Assembly: GCA_002344525.1 (NCBI GenBank)
Contig: DDTJ01000064.1
Location: 1-35,968, forward strand
DNA from: Akkermansiaceae bacterium UBA2367
GTDB taxonomy: Bacteria; Verrucomicrobiota; Verrucomicrobiia; Verrucomicrobiales; DEV007
DNA length: 35,968 nt
Direction of reading: 5' to 3'
Translations under genes and position numbers: made by a program
The notes under the pieces: generated by a model
Told to the model about the DNA's origin: nothing
Seen by the model: the letters and a program-made list of their open reading frames with translations, nothing else
Databases searched by the model: none
Shown here: in pieces, positions 13,525 to 23,000 of the stretch
How positions within the stretch are numbered: the first letter of the stretch is position 1
Layout of the letters: each line of letters starts with the position of its first letter

Positions 13525-16500
13525 CTATTTATTCAACGCCTCATCCAAGTTCATCATCTGGCTGCAGACCATCGTCCAAGTGGCGAGCACGGCGGGATCG
13601 GCGTCCTTCCCGGCTTGGGTCTCGCCCACGGCGATGAGGGCGGCGGCGTCCTCGGGATTGGCCTGATAATGCGAGAGCAAAGTCAGTCGACTCGAATCCA
13701 TCACCGCGGTCTCTGGCTCGCGCAAGGGACGCGCGAGGATGCGCCGCGCGACGAGGTCGAGGGCTTTCGCTTCGTCGCCTCCGCTTTCTTTCAAGGCGAA
13801 CTCGGCGAGCCGTCGCGCGGCCTCGACGAATTGCGGATCGTTCAAGGTGACGAGGGCCTGCAAGGGGGTGTTGGTGCGGTCGCGCTTTGTGCAACTGACC
13901 TCGCGGTTCGGTGCGTTGAAGACCTCCATGCTCGCGGGCGGGGCCATCCGCTTCCAGTAGTTGTAAACGGTGCGGCGATAGAGGTTTTCGCCTTTGTCCT
14001 GCTCGTAGCGGGCGTTGCCCATGCCCACGACCTCCCACACGTTCTCGGGCTGGTAGGGCTTGGTGCCGGGACCGCCCATGCGGAGCGACAGCGTGCCGCT
14101 CGCGGCAAGGGCGGAGTCGCGGATCATCTCGCCGTCCATGCGGTAGCGGGGACCCCGGCTGAGGAGACGGTTGTCGCGGTCCTTTTCGATTTTTTCGGGG
14201 CTTGTCAGGGTGGACTGACGGTAGGTCGCGGACATCAGGATGGTCTTGAAGAGCGCCTTCACGTCCCAGCCCGATTCGATGAAGGTCAGGGCGAGCCAGT
14301 CGAGCAGTTCGGGATGGCTCGGGGTCGCGCCCATGATCCCGAAATCGTCCTGCGTGGCGACGAGGCCGATGCCGAAGATCTCCTGCCAGTGGCGGTTCAC
14401 GGTGACACGGGCGGTGAGGGGATTGGCCGGATCGACGAGCCAGCGGGCGAGGCCGAGGCGGTTCGTGGGTGCGCCCTCGGGCAGGGGATGGAGCACGGAG
14501 GGCGGCGCGGCCGCGACCTCGTCGCCGACTTGGTCGTAGGCGCCGCGCATGAGGAGGTTCGCCATCGCAGGGCTGTCCTTCTTCTCCTCCTGGATGTGGG
14601 TGACGGGGCTGCGCCCCTTGATCGCGTCGCGCTCGCCTTCGAGCTTCGCGACGGCGCGGTCGAGATCCTGCCAAGGGAGGTCGCGCGAGGCGAGGTAGTG
14701 GACGAAGAGGCTCTCAAGCTGCTCGGGCTTGCGTTGCTCGCCCGCAGCCAAGGCACCGCGCAAGGCCGGCATCTGATGGATTCGCGCCACCTCGGCGGGG
14801 GCGAGGCGCTTGCCGAACAGTCTCAAGTCCTGCGCCTGACCGTCTTCGAAGAACATGCTCGCGCTGCGGCGACCGAGGCGCAGCGGGGTGGCGGCCCGGG
14901 TCTCGGCGTCGGACTGGAGCTTGTCGCTATGCGCACGGACCGGCACTTCGGCACCGTTCACGTAGATCTTCACTCCTGCGGCCTTGCGGCTGCCATCGTA
15001 GGTGACGGCGACATGCTGCCATTGGCCGGGAGCGAGGACAGGACGCTGCGTGCCGACCTTGAGTCCGTTGCCGGGCCAGGTGTCGATGAGGTGGAAGGCG
15101 AGGCTGCGGTTCTCCTGGAGGACATCCCAGCCGCGGTGCTTCGCCGCGTCGTCCATGCGGGCGACGATGGCTCCGGAGAACCCGTCTTTCGGCGAGCGCA
15201 CCCAGAGCGCGACGGTGAAAGGCTCGTTCGCCGCGAAACCGCCGAGGTCGCCGAGATCGGGCGCGGTGTCCTTTTTCAAAACCGGGGCCGCCCCGAAGCG
15301 TCCGCCCTTGGCCCATTCGAGGGTCTCCGCCGCCTTGACGCGGCGGTCGGCGGGAAGACGCGCGGCGAGTTCGCCGCCTTGGCCTTCGTTCAGCGGAAAA
15401 TGGGCCGAAAGCGCGGCATTCGGGCCACCCTCTTCCAGCGACTCGGGCGTGGCGGAGGCGAGCCAGGTCGTGAACTCCGGTTTCGCGGCCTCGCGACGTT
15501 CGTTGCGCTTCGCTGCCGCAGCCGTGATCTCGCCGGGCAGGGCGTCCCAGCGCGGGCGGTCGGCCTCGACCGGGACGACGAGGACGGGGCCGCTGTCCTT
15601 CACGTTGCCGTCCTTCGGACCCTGCGTCGTGTTGCGGAAGAACGCGGCCATGGCGTAGTAGTCCCGCTGGGAGAGGGGATCGAACTTGTGGTCGTGGCAC
15701 TGCGAGCAGTTTAGGGTCAGCCCGAGATAGACCCAGCCGATCGTCTGGACGCGGTCGGAGGCGTAGAAGGCGAGGTTTTCCTCGTCGATCGTGCCGCCCT
15801 CGTTCGTCGTCATGTTGCAACGCTGGAAGCCGGTGGCGATGAGCTGGCTTTCTCCCGGATTCGGGAGGAGATCTCCGGCGATCTGTTCAAGGGTGAACTG
15901 GTCGAAGGGCTGGTTGCGGTTGTAGGCCCCGATGACCCAGTCGCGGTAGAGCCACATCTCGCGGTAGTTGTCGAAATGCAGCCCGTGGGTGTCGGCGTAG
16001 CGGGCCGCGTCGAGCCAGTAGCGGCCCCGGTGCTCGCCCCAACGCGGCGAGGCGAGATAGCGGTCGATGAGCTTCTCGTAGGCTTTCGGATCGGTGTCGG
16101 CGACGAAGGCCTCGACCTCCTCAGGCGTCGGGGGCAGGCCGGTGAGATCGAGGGCGACACGGCGGGCGAGGGCGCGGCGGTCGGCTTCGGGCGCGGGGGC
16201 GAGGCCGCTTTTGTCCAGTTCCGCGAGGATGAATCGGTCGATGGGGGTGGCGGTCCAGTCCGGCTTGGAGACCTCGGGTTCGGCCGCTTTCTCGGGCCGG
16301 ACGAAGCTCCAATGCGGCTGCCAGTTCGCGCCTTCCGCGATCCAGCGGCGCACGATCTCGATCTGCTCGGGCTTCAGCTCCTTGTGGGAGTCCGGCGGCG
16401 GCATGATGTCGTCCGGACTGTCCGTGACGAGGCGGTCGTAGAGCGAGCTTTCCTCCGGCTTGCCCGGTACGACGACGGCTTCGGCCCCGTCCTTCCCGAA

Positions 16501-16686
16501 GAAGCCGGCCTCCGTGTCGAGCCGCAGATCGGCCTTGCGGGTGACCGAATCCGGGCCGTGGCAGTGGAAGCAGGCCTCCGCGAGGATGGGGCGCACGTCC
16601 CGGTTGAACGCGAGAGGAGCGTCCGCCGCGTCGAGAGAGGGGGCGAGGAGGCCGATCGCGAGAAAGAGGGGGGATTTCCAATTCAT
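13525..16686 (-). CDS. PSCyt1-DUF1549-LamG-DUF1553 protein (pair 1)
   Basis: I chose ATG 16686 (1053 residues) because MNWKSPLFLAIGLLAPSLDAA is a signal peptide; the open frame extends 28 codons further without protein-like sequence. The planctomycete cytochrome domain has heme motif C39-F-H-C42-H43 and the MPPPDSHKELKP block. DUF1549 follows (about 170-400, LTGLPPTPEEVEAF, GRYWLDAARYADTHG), with a second CxxCH in LNCSQCHDHKFDP. A LamG/concanavalin-like insert (about 485-635: PFTVALWVRS, WQHVAVTYDGS) is characteristic of carbohydrate or surface binding. The C-terminus is DUF1553 (NPLTARVTVNRHWQ, RTNTPLQALVTLNDPQF). It should be a periplasmic or surface heme protein; the reaction is unknown. 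Confidence 0.93.
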   Translation of the reverse strand: MNWKSPLFLAIGLLAPSLDAADAPLAFNRDVRPILAEACFHCHGPDSVTRKADLRLDTEAGFFGKDGAEAVVVPGKPEESSLYDRLVTDSPDDIMPPPDSHKELKPEQIEIVRRWIAEGANWQPHWSFVRPEKAAEPEVSKPDWTATPIDRFILAELDKSGLAPAPEADRRALARRVALDLTGLPPTPEEVEAFVADTDPKAYEKLIDRYLASPRWGEHRGRYWLDAARYADTHGLHFDNYREMWLYRDWVIGAYNRNQPFDQFTLEQIAGDLLPNPGESQLIATGFQRCNMTTNEGGTIDEENLAFYASDRVQTIGWVYLGLTLNCSQCHDHKFDPLSQRDYYAMAAFFRNTTQGPKDGNVKDSGPVLVVPVEADRPRWDALPGEITAAAAKRNERREAAKPEFTTWLASATPESLEEGGPNAALSAHFPLNEGQGGELAARLPADRRVKAAETLEWAKGGRFGAAPVLKKDTAPDLGDLGGFAANEPFTVALWVRSPKDGFSGAIVARMDDAAKHRGWDVLQENRSLAFHLIDTWPGNGLKVGTQRPVLAPGQWQHVAVTYDGSRKAAGVKIYVNGAEVPVRAHSDKLQSDAETRAATPLRLGRRSASMFFEDGQAQDLRLFGKRLAPAEVARIHQMPALRGALAAGEQRKPEQLESLFVHYLASRDLPWQDLDRAVAKLEGERDAIKGRSPVTHIQEEKKDSPAMANLLMRGAYDQVGDEVAAAPPSVLHPLPEGAPTNRLGLARWLVDPANPLTARVTVNRHWQEIFGIGLVATQDDFGIMGATPSHPELLDWLALTFIESGWDVKALFKTILMSATYRQSTLTSPEKIEKDRDNRLLSRGPRYRMDGEMIRDSALAASGTLSLRMGGPGTKPYQPENVWEVVGMGNARYEQDKGENLYRRTVYNYWKRMAPPASMEVFNAPNREVSCTKRDRTNTPLQALVTLNDPQFVEAARRLAEFALKESGGDEAKALDLVARRILARPLREPETAVMDSSRLTLLSHYQANPEDAAALIAVGETQAGKDADPAVLATWTMVCSQMMNLDEALNK

Positions 16687-17050
16687 TCCGTGTGAAATAA
16701 CGTCGCCGTAGGAAGCCAATGTTACGCGGAAATCGACCCGCCGGGCGGCGCGATCAGGGGAGGCGGCCATGGGGCCGATGCCCTCGTTGGCAGCGCCAAG
16801 TTCCTCTCGTCAACGGCGGTGGGCCGAGTCCGGGCGGGCTTGGCATTGGGATCGGATGGTTGGAGGTGGTCTTCCTGCTGCCCATGGGAGAGAATTCACA
16901 CATCCGGAGTCATCCGGACAGGCTCTGGAAACCCTCGGAATCGAAATCCCGGGACTGCCTCCACCCATCTGCCGTAATCGCGGCAAGGAAAAGGCTTTCC
17001 GGGAGGCGGAGGATTTGGCATCCTCCACGGAGAATCAAAGGCTTGACAGG
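16687..17050. other. Divergent intergenic region between pair 1 and pair 2
   Basis: These 364 bases lie between two outward-facing large genes, so both promoters should be here. No protein-like frame was seen. The only clear structure is a hairpin, GGAGGAT-ttggc-ATCCTCC at 17008-17026, placed 24 bases before the GTG start of the plus-strand gene, where it could affect leader folding. Confidence 0.6.
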
Positions 17051-19681
17051 GTGCGATCAGCAAAGCAACAGGGCTGGATCAGCGCGGCGCTCTCCCTTGG
17101 GATCGCGTGGACAGCGGGGTCGTGCTTGGCGGCTTCGACGGCTGCGGATTACCTCCGCGACATCAAGCCGGTGCTGCAGGAGCGCTGCTACGCCTGCCAC
17201 GGTTCGTTGAAGCAGCAGGCGGGGCTGCGCTTGGACACGGCGGAACGCTTGTTGGCCGGCGGCAAGAGCGGGCCGTCGGCGGTGCCGGGGCAGCCGGAGA
17301 AGGGCTCCTTGCTGCGCCGCCTCACCACCGACGACGAGCACGAGCGCATGCCGCTTGAAGCCGCGCCGCTCAAACCCGAGCAGATCGCCGCGATTCGGGC
17401 TTGGATTGCGGCGGGCGCTCCGGTGCCGCCGGACGAGCGGGAGGAGGACGACCCGCTGCTGCATTGGTCCTTCCAGCGGATCGAGCGCCCCGAGACGCCG
17501 CCGACACCGGAAACGGAGACGGGGAATGCCATCGACGCGTTTCTCGCCCGCCAGCACGCCGAACACGGGCTGTCGCCCCAGCCGGAGGCGGAGCGCCCTC
17601 TGTTGCTGCGCCGGCTTTACCTCAATCTCGTCGGACTCCCGCCCACGCTGGAGCAACTCGCCGATCCGCGCGACTACGGGACTATCGTGGACGAACTGCT
17701 GCTCAGTCCCCACCACGGCGAACGCTGGGGACGGCACTGGATGGACGTGTGGCGCTATTCGGATTGGTACGGCCTCGGCGCTCAACTCCGCAACAGCCAG
17801 AAGCACCTCTGGCACTGGCGCGACTGGATCGTGGAATCGCTCAACGCGGACAAAGGCTACGACCGGATGATTCTGGAGATGCTGGCGGGCGATGAACTGG
17901 CTCCCGAGGATCCCGCGACGCTGCGGGCGACGGGTTTCCTCGCGCGGAACTACTACCTCTTCAACCGCACCACTTGGCTCGACGACACTATCGAGCACAC
18001 CGGCAAGGCCTTTCTCGGTCTCACCTTCAACTGCGCCAAATGCCACGACCACAAATACGATCCTATCGAGATGGTCGACTACTACGCGTTTCGCGCCATT
18101 TTCGAGCCGCACCAAGTCCGCCTCGACCCGGTGCCGGGGGTGTTGGATTTCGAGAAGAACGGTTTGCCCCGCGTTTTCGACGACCACCTCGACGCTCCGA
18201 CCTATGTGCATCTGCGAGGCGACCCGGCCCAGCCCGACAAATCGGCGGTGATCGCTCCGGCGGTGCCCGCGGTGCTGGCGTCTTTCGCTCCTCCCATCGA
18301 AGCGGTGGCCCTGCCGATGGAGGCGTGGGCGCCGACGACGCGCGAGCACGTGCTGAAGGACCATCGCACCGAAGCCCGCCGCCAAGTCGAAACGGCGGAA
18401 CGCGAACTCGCCGAAGCCCAGCACGCTCGCGATACCGGGGCAGCGGTTGAAAAAGCCGGGGGCGAATCCTCTGAGGCTCTCGAAAAGGCCGTCCACATCG
18501 CTCTGGCGAAGCTCGACCTCGCCAAGGCGGAGCAGGTGAAGCTGGAAGCCGTGATCGCTGCCGACACAGCCGCGCTCACCGCCGTGGACGAAGCGCTCGC
18601 CAAGACCGCTTCGCGTCTCGAAGGCGAGGCGATGAAGGCGAAAGCGGCTCTCGACACCCTGATGCAGGAGGGCAAGGACGAGAAAAAACTCAAGGAAGCC
18701 CAAAACGCGCTCGCCAAGGCCGAGGAAAAGATCGCGGCGGTCGATGCGGTCTACACGCCCTTGCGTGCCGCCAAGAAAGCGCTCGAAACGCCGGAGCACA
18801 CCGACGACAGCTACGCCGCCACTTTTCCCAAACACAGCACGGGGCGGCGGCTGATGCTGGCGCAGTGGATGGTGTCCCGCGACAATCCGCTCACCGCCCG
18901 CGTCGTGGTGAACCACGTCTGGATGCGGCATTTCGGCGAGCCGCTGGTGGAGACGGTCTTCGATTTCGGTCGCCAAGCGCCGCGCCCCGAGCACCACGAA
19001 CTGCTCGACTGGCTGGCGGCGGAGTTCATGGAGTCGGGTTGGAGCTTCCGGCATCTCCACCGGCTCATGGTGACCTCCGATGCCTACCGCCGCCGCTCCA
19101 CGCAGGCGGACGCCGATCCCGCCACGCTCGCCGCCGACCCGGCCAACCGCCACTACTGGCGTGCCCATTCCCGCCGGATGGAATCCCAAGCCCTGCGCGA
19201 CAGCCTGCTGCAACTCGCCGGCGCGCTCGATCCCGCGCTGGGCGGCCCCTCGCTTGACGCCAAGACCGCGTCCTCGCGCCGTAGCCTGTATTTCAAACAA
19301 TCGCGCGACGACCGGGACCAATTTCTCTCCATGTTCGACGACGCCGACATTCTGCAATGCTACCGCCGCGACGAGAGCATCGTGCCGCAGCAGGCGCTCG
19401 CTCTGTCGAACAGCGCGATCTCCCTCGACATGGCCGAGAAAATCGCCGAACGCCTGCACGCGGGGCATCCCGGCGCGGATCGCGGCGTCTTCGTGGAGAC
19501 GGCTTTCCAGCAAATCCTCACCCGTCCCTCCGATGCGGCGGAGCGCGAGGCCTGCCTCGATTTTTGGGAAGCGGCGGCGGCGCTGGAAGCGGTCCGGCAA
19601 GCGCCCGATCCCGAAGCCGCGATCCGCTCCCGCTTCGTCCATGCCCTGCTCAACCACAACGATTTTGTGACCGTCCGATGA
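17051..19681 (+). CDS. PSCyt1-DUF1549-DUF1553 protein with central coiled coil (pair 2)
   Basis: I place the start at GTG 17051 (876 residues) because it opens a signal peptide (QQGWISAALSLGIAWTAGS, cut after SCLA); the frame is open far upstream but is not protein-like. A heme motif C46-Y-A-C49-H50 heads the planctomycete cytochrome domain, followed by DUF1549 (LNLVGLPPTLEQL, HWMDVWRYSDWYG) and a second CxxCH in FNCAKCHDHKYDP. Residues about 430-580 are an Ala/Glu/Lys-rich coiled coil, replacing the LamG domain of pair 1. DUF1553 follows (NPLTARVVVNHVWMRHFG, VPQQALALSNSAIS). The stop overlaps the DUF1501 start by ATGA, so the pair is translationally coupled. Confidence 0.9.
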   Translation: MRSAKQQGWISAALSLGIAWTAGSCLAASTAADYLRDIKPVLQERCYACHGSLKQQAGLRLDTAERLLAGGKSGPSAVPGQPEKGSLLRRLTTDDEHERMPLEAAPLKPEQIAAIRAWIAAGAPVPPDEREEDDPLLHWSFQRIERPETPPTPETETGNAIDAFLARQHAEHGLSPQPEAERPLLLRRLYLNLVGLPPTLEQLADPRDYGTIVDELLLSPHHGERWGRHWMDVWRYSDWYGLGAQLRNSQKHLWHWRDWIVESLNADKGYDRMILEMLAGDELAPEDPATLRATGFLARNYYLFNRTTWLDDTIEHTGKAFLGLTFNCAKCHDHKYDPIEMVDYYAFRAIFEPHQVRLDPVPGVLDFEKNGLPRVFDDHLDAPTYVHLRGDPAQPDKSAVIAPAVPAVLASFAPPIEAVALPMEAWAPTTREHVLKDHRTEARRQVETAERELAEAQHARDTGAAVEKAGGESSEALEKAVHIALAKLDLAKAEQVKLEAVIAADTAALTAVDEALAKTASRLEGEAMKAKAALDTLMQEGKDEKKLKEAQNALAKAEEKIAAVDAVYTPLRAAKKALETPEHTDDSYAATFPKHSTGRRLMLAQWMVSRDNPLTARVVVNHVWMRHFGEPLVETVFDFGRQAPRPEHHELLDWLAAEFMESGWSFRHLHRLMVTSDAYRRRSTQADADPATLAADPANRHYWRAHSRRMESQALRDSLLQLAGALDPALGGPSLDAKTASSRRSLYFKQSRDDRDQFLSMFDDADILQCYRRDESIVPQQALALSNSAISLDMAEKIAERLHAGHPGADRGVFVETAFQQILTRPSDAAEREACLDFWEAAAALEAVRQAPDPEAAIRSRFVHALLNHNDFVTVR

Positions 19682-21153
19682 ACCCCGCCAGCATCCACGC
19701 CATGACCGATCCCGAGTTCGCCCGCTCCTTGGCCCGCCGGCAATTCCTGCAACGCGCCGGACTCGGTTTCGGCGGGCTGGCGCTGGGTGCCATGCTGGCG
19801 CGCGACGGCTTCGGAGCGGAGACCACGGCGGGACGGATTCTGAACGGACGTCCGGAATTCGCGCCGAAGGCGAAAAGCGTCATCTGGCTCTTCATGCGCG
19901 GCGGCGTCAGCCACATGGAGAGCTTCGACCCGAAACCCGCGCTGAACCGGTACGCCGGAAAGTCGATCGCGGAAACGCCCTACGCCGACGTGCTCGACCC
20001 GGCGCGGCGCAAGAAGGTGCGGGTGGTCGTGGTCAACGACGCCAACGGCCAGCAGCGCCCCGACATCTACCCCTTGCAAATCGGCTACCGGCCGTATGGC
20101 CAGAGCGGCATCGAGGTGAGCGACTGGTTTCCCCACATCGGCTCGTGCATCGACGACATCGCGGTGATCCGCTCCATGTGGACGACCGACGACAACCACG
20201 GAGCCCAAGTGCAGTTCCACTCCGGCCGCCACATGCTCGATCCGCGCAGCCCCACCATCGGGGCCTGGGTGAACTACGGACTCGGCACGCTGAACGAGAA
20301 CCTCCCCCAATTCATCAGCATGGGACCGCGCTTTTTCGACACGCGCGACGGCCACTATCTCGGCCCCGCCTACGATGCGGTGAAGCTGAAAGTCGACCCG
20401 GCGAACCCGCTCGACTACGCCAAGCCCGAAGGCCGGCTTTCGGACGAGGAGCAGCGGCTCGGTTTTTCCCTCGTGAACCGACTCAACCGGCTCACCGCTG
20501 CCCGCTACCCCGGCGACGCGGCGCTCGAGGCGCGGATCAAATCCTACGAACTCGCCTACCGCATGCAGACCGCCGTGCCGGACACGATCCGCTTCGACAC
20601 GGAACCCGAGGGTATCCGGAATCTCTACGGCCTCGACCAGAAGGAGACCCGCCCCTTCGGCGAGCAACTGCTGGCGGCGAGGCGCTTCGTCGAGCGGGGC
20701 GTGCGCTTCATCCAGATCATGCACGGCGACGGAGCGGCAGGCGCTTGGGACCAGCACTCGAAGCTGAAGGAGAAACACGCCGAACTGTCTATGCAGGTGG
20801 ACCGGCCCATCGCTGGACTGCTGAAGGATCTGAAGCAGCGCGGTCTGCTCGACCAGACCCTCGTGGTCTTCGGGACCGAGTTCGGACGCACCCCCGGATC
20901 GCAAGGAGCCGATGGGCGCGACCACCATCCCTATGGTTTCAGCGTGTGGATGGCCGGGGGAGGGGTCAAAGGCGGCATCGTCCACGGGGCCACCGACGAA
21001 CTAGGGTTCCACGCCGTCGAAAGCCCCCACTACATCACCGACCTCCACGCCACTCTGCTGCACCAGATGGGTCTGCACGCCCACCATCTCGAAGTGCCCG
21101 GCCACAAGCGGCTGGAGCGGGATTTCGGGGAGGTGATCCGGGAGATTGTGTGA
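19678..21153 (+). CDS. DUF1501 family protein (pair 2), twin-arginine exported
   Basis: This protein of 491 residues starts at ATG 19678, overlapping the stop of the cytochrome gene by four bases. A Tat-like leader (LARRQFLQRAGLGFGG) is followed by a short Ala/Leu stretch. Family blocks are all present: KSVIWLFMRGGVSHMESFDPKP, the WVNYGLGTLNENLPQF segment, ERGVRFIQIMHGDG, LVVFGTEFGRTPGSQG, GRDHHPYGFSVWMAGGG. It is expected to fold and be exported as one unit with, or next to, its partner. It converges on the pair 3 DUF1501 gene 83 bases away; no obvious terminator hairpin was found in that gap. Confidence 0.93.
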   Translation: MNPASIHAMTDPEFARSLARRQFLQRAGLGFGGLALGAMLARDGFGAETTAGRILNGRPEFAPKAKSVIWLFMRGGVSHMESFDPKPALNRYAGKSIAETPYADVLDPARRKKVRVVVVNDANGQQRPDIYPLQIGYRPYGQSGIEVSDWFPHIGSCIDDIAVIRSMWTTDDNHGAQVQFHSGRHMLDPRSPTIGAWVNYGLGTLNENLPQFISMGPRFFDTRDGHYLGPAYDAVKLKVDPANPLDYAKPEGRLSDEEQRLGFSLVNRLNRLTAARYPGDAALEARIKSYELAYRMQTAVPDTIRFDTEPEGIRNLYGLDQKETRPFGEQLLAARRFVERGVRFIQIMHGDGAAGAWDQHSKLKEKHAELSMQVDRPIAGLLKDLKQRGLLDQTLVVFGTEFGRTPGSQGADGRDHHPYGFSVWMAGGGVKGGIVHGATDELGFHAVESPHYITDLHATLLHQMGLHAHHLEVPGHKRLERDFGEVIREIV

Positions 21154-21236
21154 TCCAGTCCGCGTCCCGAGCCCACCGAGGAGAAGCCGCAGGGGCATTC
21201 GGATCGGCTCTCAGAGTAAAGAGGCAAGCGTTTCCC

Positions 21237-22685
21237 CTACGCCATCACCTCCCGAATCGGCTCGGCTCCCTCGACTCCGACGAGCTTGTGATCGAGACCA
21301 CTGAAGAAGAAGCTCAACTCGTTCGGATCGAGCCCCATGAGGCTGAGGATGGTCGCGTGGAGGTGCTTCACATGGAAGCGGTTCTCCACCGCCATCGAGC
21401 CCAACTCGTCGGTCTGGCCGATGGAGATGCCGCCTTTGACTCCTCCCCCGGCCATCCACATGGTGAAACCGTAGCTGTTGTGGTCGCGACCGGTGCCTTT
21501 CTCATACTCGGCGGTGGGTTGGCGTCCGAATTCCCCGCCCCAGACGACGAGGGTGTCCTCCAGCATGCCGCGGCGCTTCAGATCCTTGAGCAGGCCGGCG
21601 ATGGGCAGGTCGGTGGCCCCGGCGTGGAGGTTGTGGTTCGTCTCAAGGTCGCCGTGGGCGTCCCAGTTCTGGTCGTTGTGGGCACCGCCGGAGTAGATTT
21701 GGATGAAGCGCGTCCCCCGCTCGACGAGCCGCCGCGCGAGGAGGCATTTCCGCCCGAAATCCTCCGTCTCCTTGCGGTCGAGGCCGTAGAGCGCCTTCGT
21801 CTCCGCGCTCTCCTCCTCGACGGCGATGGCCTCGGGCGCGGTCGCCTGCATGCGGTAGGCGAGCTCGTAGCTGGCGATGCGGGCGGAGAGATTGGTGTTG
21901 TCGAAGCGGGGCGAAAGATGCCCGGCGTTGAGGTGGTTGAGCGAGTCGATGAGGAGCCGCTGCTCGGTCGCGGGCATTCCCTCGACGTGCTCAAGGTTGA
22001 GGATGGGGCTGCCCTGCGAGCGGAAGACGGTGCCTTGGTAGCTCGCGGGCATGAAGCCGGAGGTCCAATTCTTCGCCCCCGAAATCGGCCCGCCGCTCTG
22101 GTCGAGCATGACGACGTAGCCGGGCAGGTTCTCGTTGACCGAGCCGAGGCCGTAGTTGACCCACGAGCCGAGCGAGGGATGCCCGCTGATGAGCGAGCCG
22201 CTGTTCATCATGAGCAGGGCGGAGCCGTGGATGGGCGAATCGGCGGTCATCGAATGGAGGAAGGCGATGTCATCGACGCAGCTTCCGACGTGGGGGAAAA
22301 GGTCGGAGACATGTTTGCCGCATTCGCCGTATTGCCGGAACTTCCACTTCGGCTCGACGATGCGGCCCTCGTTCTTCTTGCCGCCGCGACCGAAGGTCTT
22401 CACGGCGATGGTCTTGCCGTCCATGCCCACCATCGTCGGCTTGTAGTCGAAAGTGTCGATGTGGCTGGGGCCGCCATACATGAAGAGGAAGATCACGCTC
22501 TTGGCCTTCCCCCGTGTCATGGGCGGGCGGGCCGCGAGGGGATTGGAACCCGTGGCAAAGGCCTGTTTGAAGAAGCCCTCGCTGCTGAGCAATCCGGTCA
22601 GGGCGAGCGCGGGGAAGCCGCCGCCGACGGTGTGCAGGAACTCGCGGCGGTTCACCCGCCCGCAGAAGTCTTGGCGTTTTTTCAT
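21237..22685 (-). CDS. DUF1501 family protein (pair 3), twin-arginine exported
   Basis: I chose ATG 22685 (482 residues; MKKRQDFCGRVNRREFLHTVG) over an ATG 11 codons upstream because the twin-arginine leader NRREFLHTVGGGFPALAL is then at the usual distance. Family blocks match the other two copies: KSVIFLFMYGGPSHIDTFDYKP, WVNYGLGSVNENLPGYVV, ERGTRFIQIYSGG, LVVWGGEFGRQP, GRDHNSYGFTMWMAGGG. Its partner cytochrome gene lies upstream on the same strand but is separated by a 315-base repeat-filled gap rather than an ATGA overlap, so the two may have separate transcription control. Confidence 0.92.
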   Translation of the reverse strand: MKKRQDFCGRVNRREFLHTVGGGFPALALTGLLSSEGFFKQAFATGSNPLAARPPMTRGKAKSVIFLFMYGGPSHIDTFDYKPTMVGMDGKTIAVKTFGRGGKKNEGRIVEPKWKFRQYGECGKHVSDLFPHVGSCVDDIAFLHSMTADSPIHGSALLMMNSGSLISGHPSLGSWVNYGLGSVNENLPGYVVMLDQSGGPISGAKNWTSGFMPASYQGTVFRSQGSPILNLEHVEGMPATEQRLLIDSLNHLNAGHLSPRFDNTNLSARIASYELAYRMQATAPEAIAVEEESAETKALYGLDRKETEDFGRKCLLARRLVERGTRFIQIYSGGAHNDQNWDAHGDLETNHNLHAGATDLPIAGLLKDLKRRGMLEDTLVVWGGEFGRQPTAEYEKGTGRDHNSYGFTMWMAGGGVKGGISIGQTDELGSMAVENRFHVKHLHATILSLMGLDPNELSFFFSGLDHKLVGVEGAEPIREVMA

Positions 22686-22748
22686 GATCTTTGGTCTGAA
22701 CGTTCTACTTTTCCGCATCGCCCATTTGGAATTTGGGGTAGTCGCCCC

Positions 22749-22840
22749 ATCTGCGGAAATTTGCGGGCATTTGCGGCCATCTGCGTCAAAAGAAATGGGG
22801 AACGCAGATTTCCACAGATGAAACGCGGATTGGCGCAGAT
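22749..22840. repeat. Family B period-10 inverted repeat cluster
   Basis: Four plus-strand units of form ATYTGCGNNN run without a gap at 22749-22788 (atctgcggaa, atttgcgggc and two more). After a 12-base spacer, four units in inverted orientation lie at 22800-22840, one of them with an extra base. The two halves can pair, so the element is a palindrome with 10-bp internal phasing. Confidence 0.85.
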
Positions 22841-22897
22841 GGAGGAATGCATACGAGGCCCTTCCTCATGCCCCCGTGGAATCCGAAAAGATAGCGC

Positions 22898-22980
22898 AGG
22901 GACGAATGGACACGAATTCACACGGACGCCTCGTGCAGGACGCTTCCTCCATTCGTGAAAATTCGTGTTCATCCGTGGTC
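22898..22980. repeat. Family C period-10 inverted repeat cluster
   Basis: Three minus-strand units (22898-22927; core ATTCGTG, for example attcgtgtcc) are followed 23 bases later by three plus-strand units at 22951-22980 (attcgtgaaa, attcgtgttc, atccgtggtc). The design is the same as families A and B but with a different core. Confidence 0.85.
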
Positions 22981-23000
22981 AAAATCCCAACCAAGCAAAA

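Larger units (their letters stand above)
22686..23000. other. Repeat-filled gap between the two genes of pair 3
   Basis: These 315 bases hold no gene. Two inverted clusters of period-10 repeats (family B at 22749-22840 and family C at 22898-22980) occupy most of it. The only other sequence is short unique DNA next to the two gene ends. Confidence 0.8.

Noticed and set aside
13258..15714. 818-codon plus-strand frame opposite the pair 1 cytochrome gene and the TA module
   Set aside because: It is an antisense shadow with the same composition bias; it crosses three genuine minus-strand genes.
20145..22958. 937-codon plus-strand frame running through the convergent DUF1501 genes
   Set aside because: The first part is a shifted frame of the plus DUF1501 gene and the second is antisense to the minus one; the protein is low-complexity Arg/Pro then Val/Gly/Glu and has no family features.
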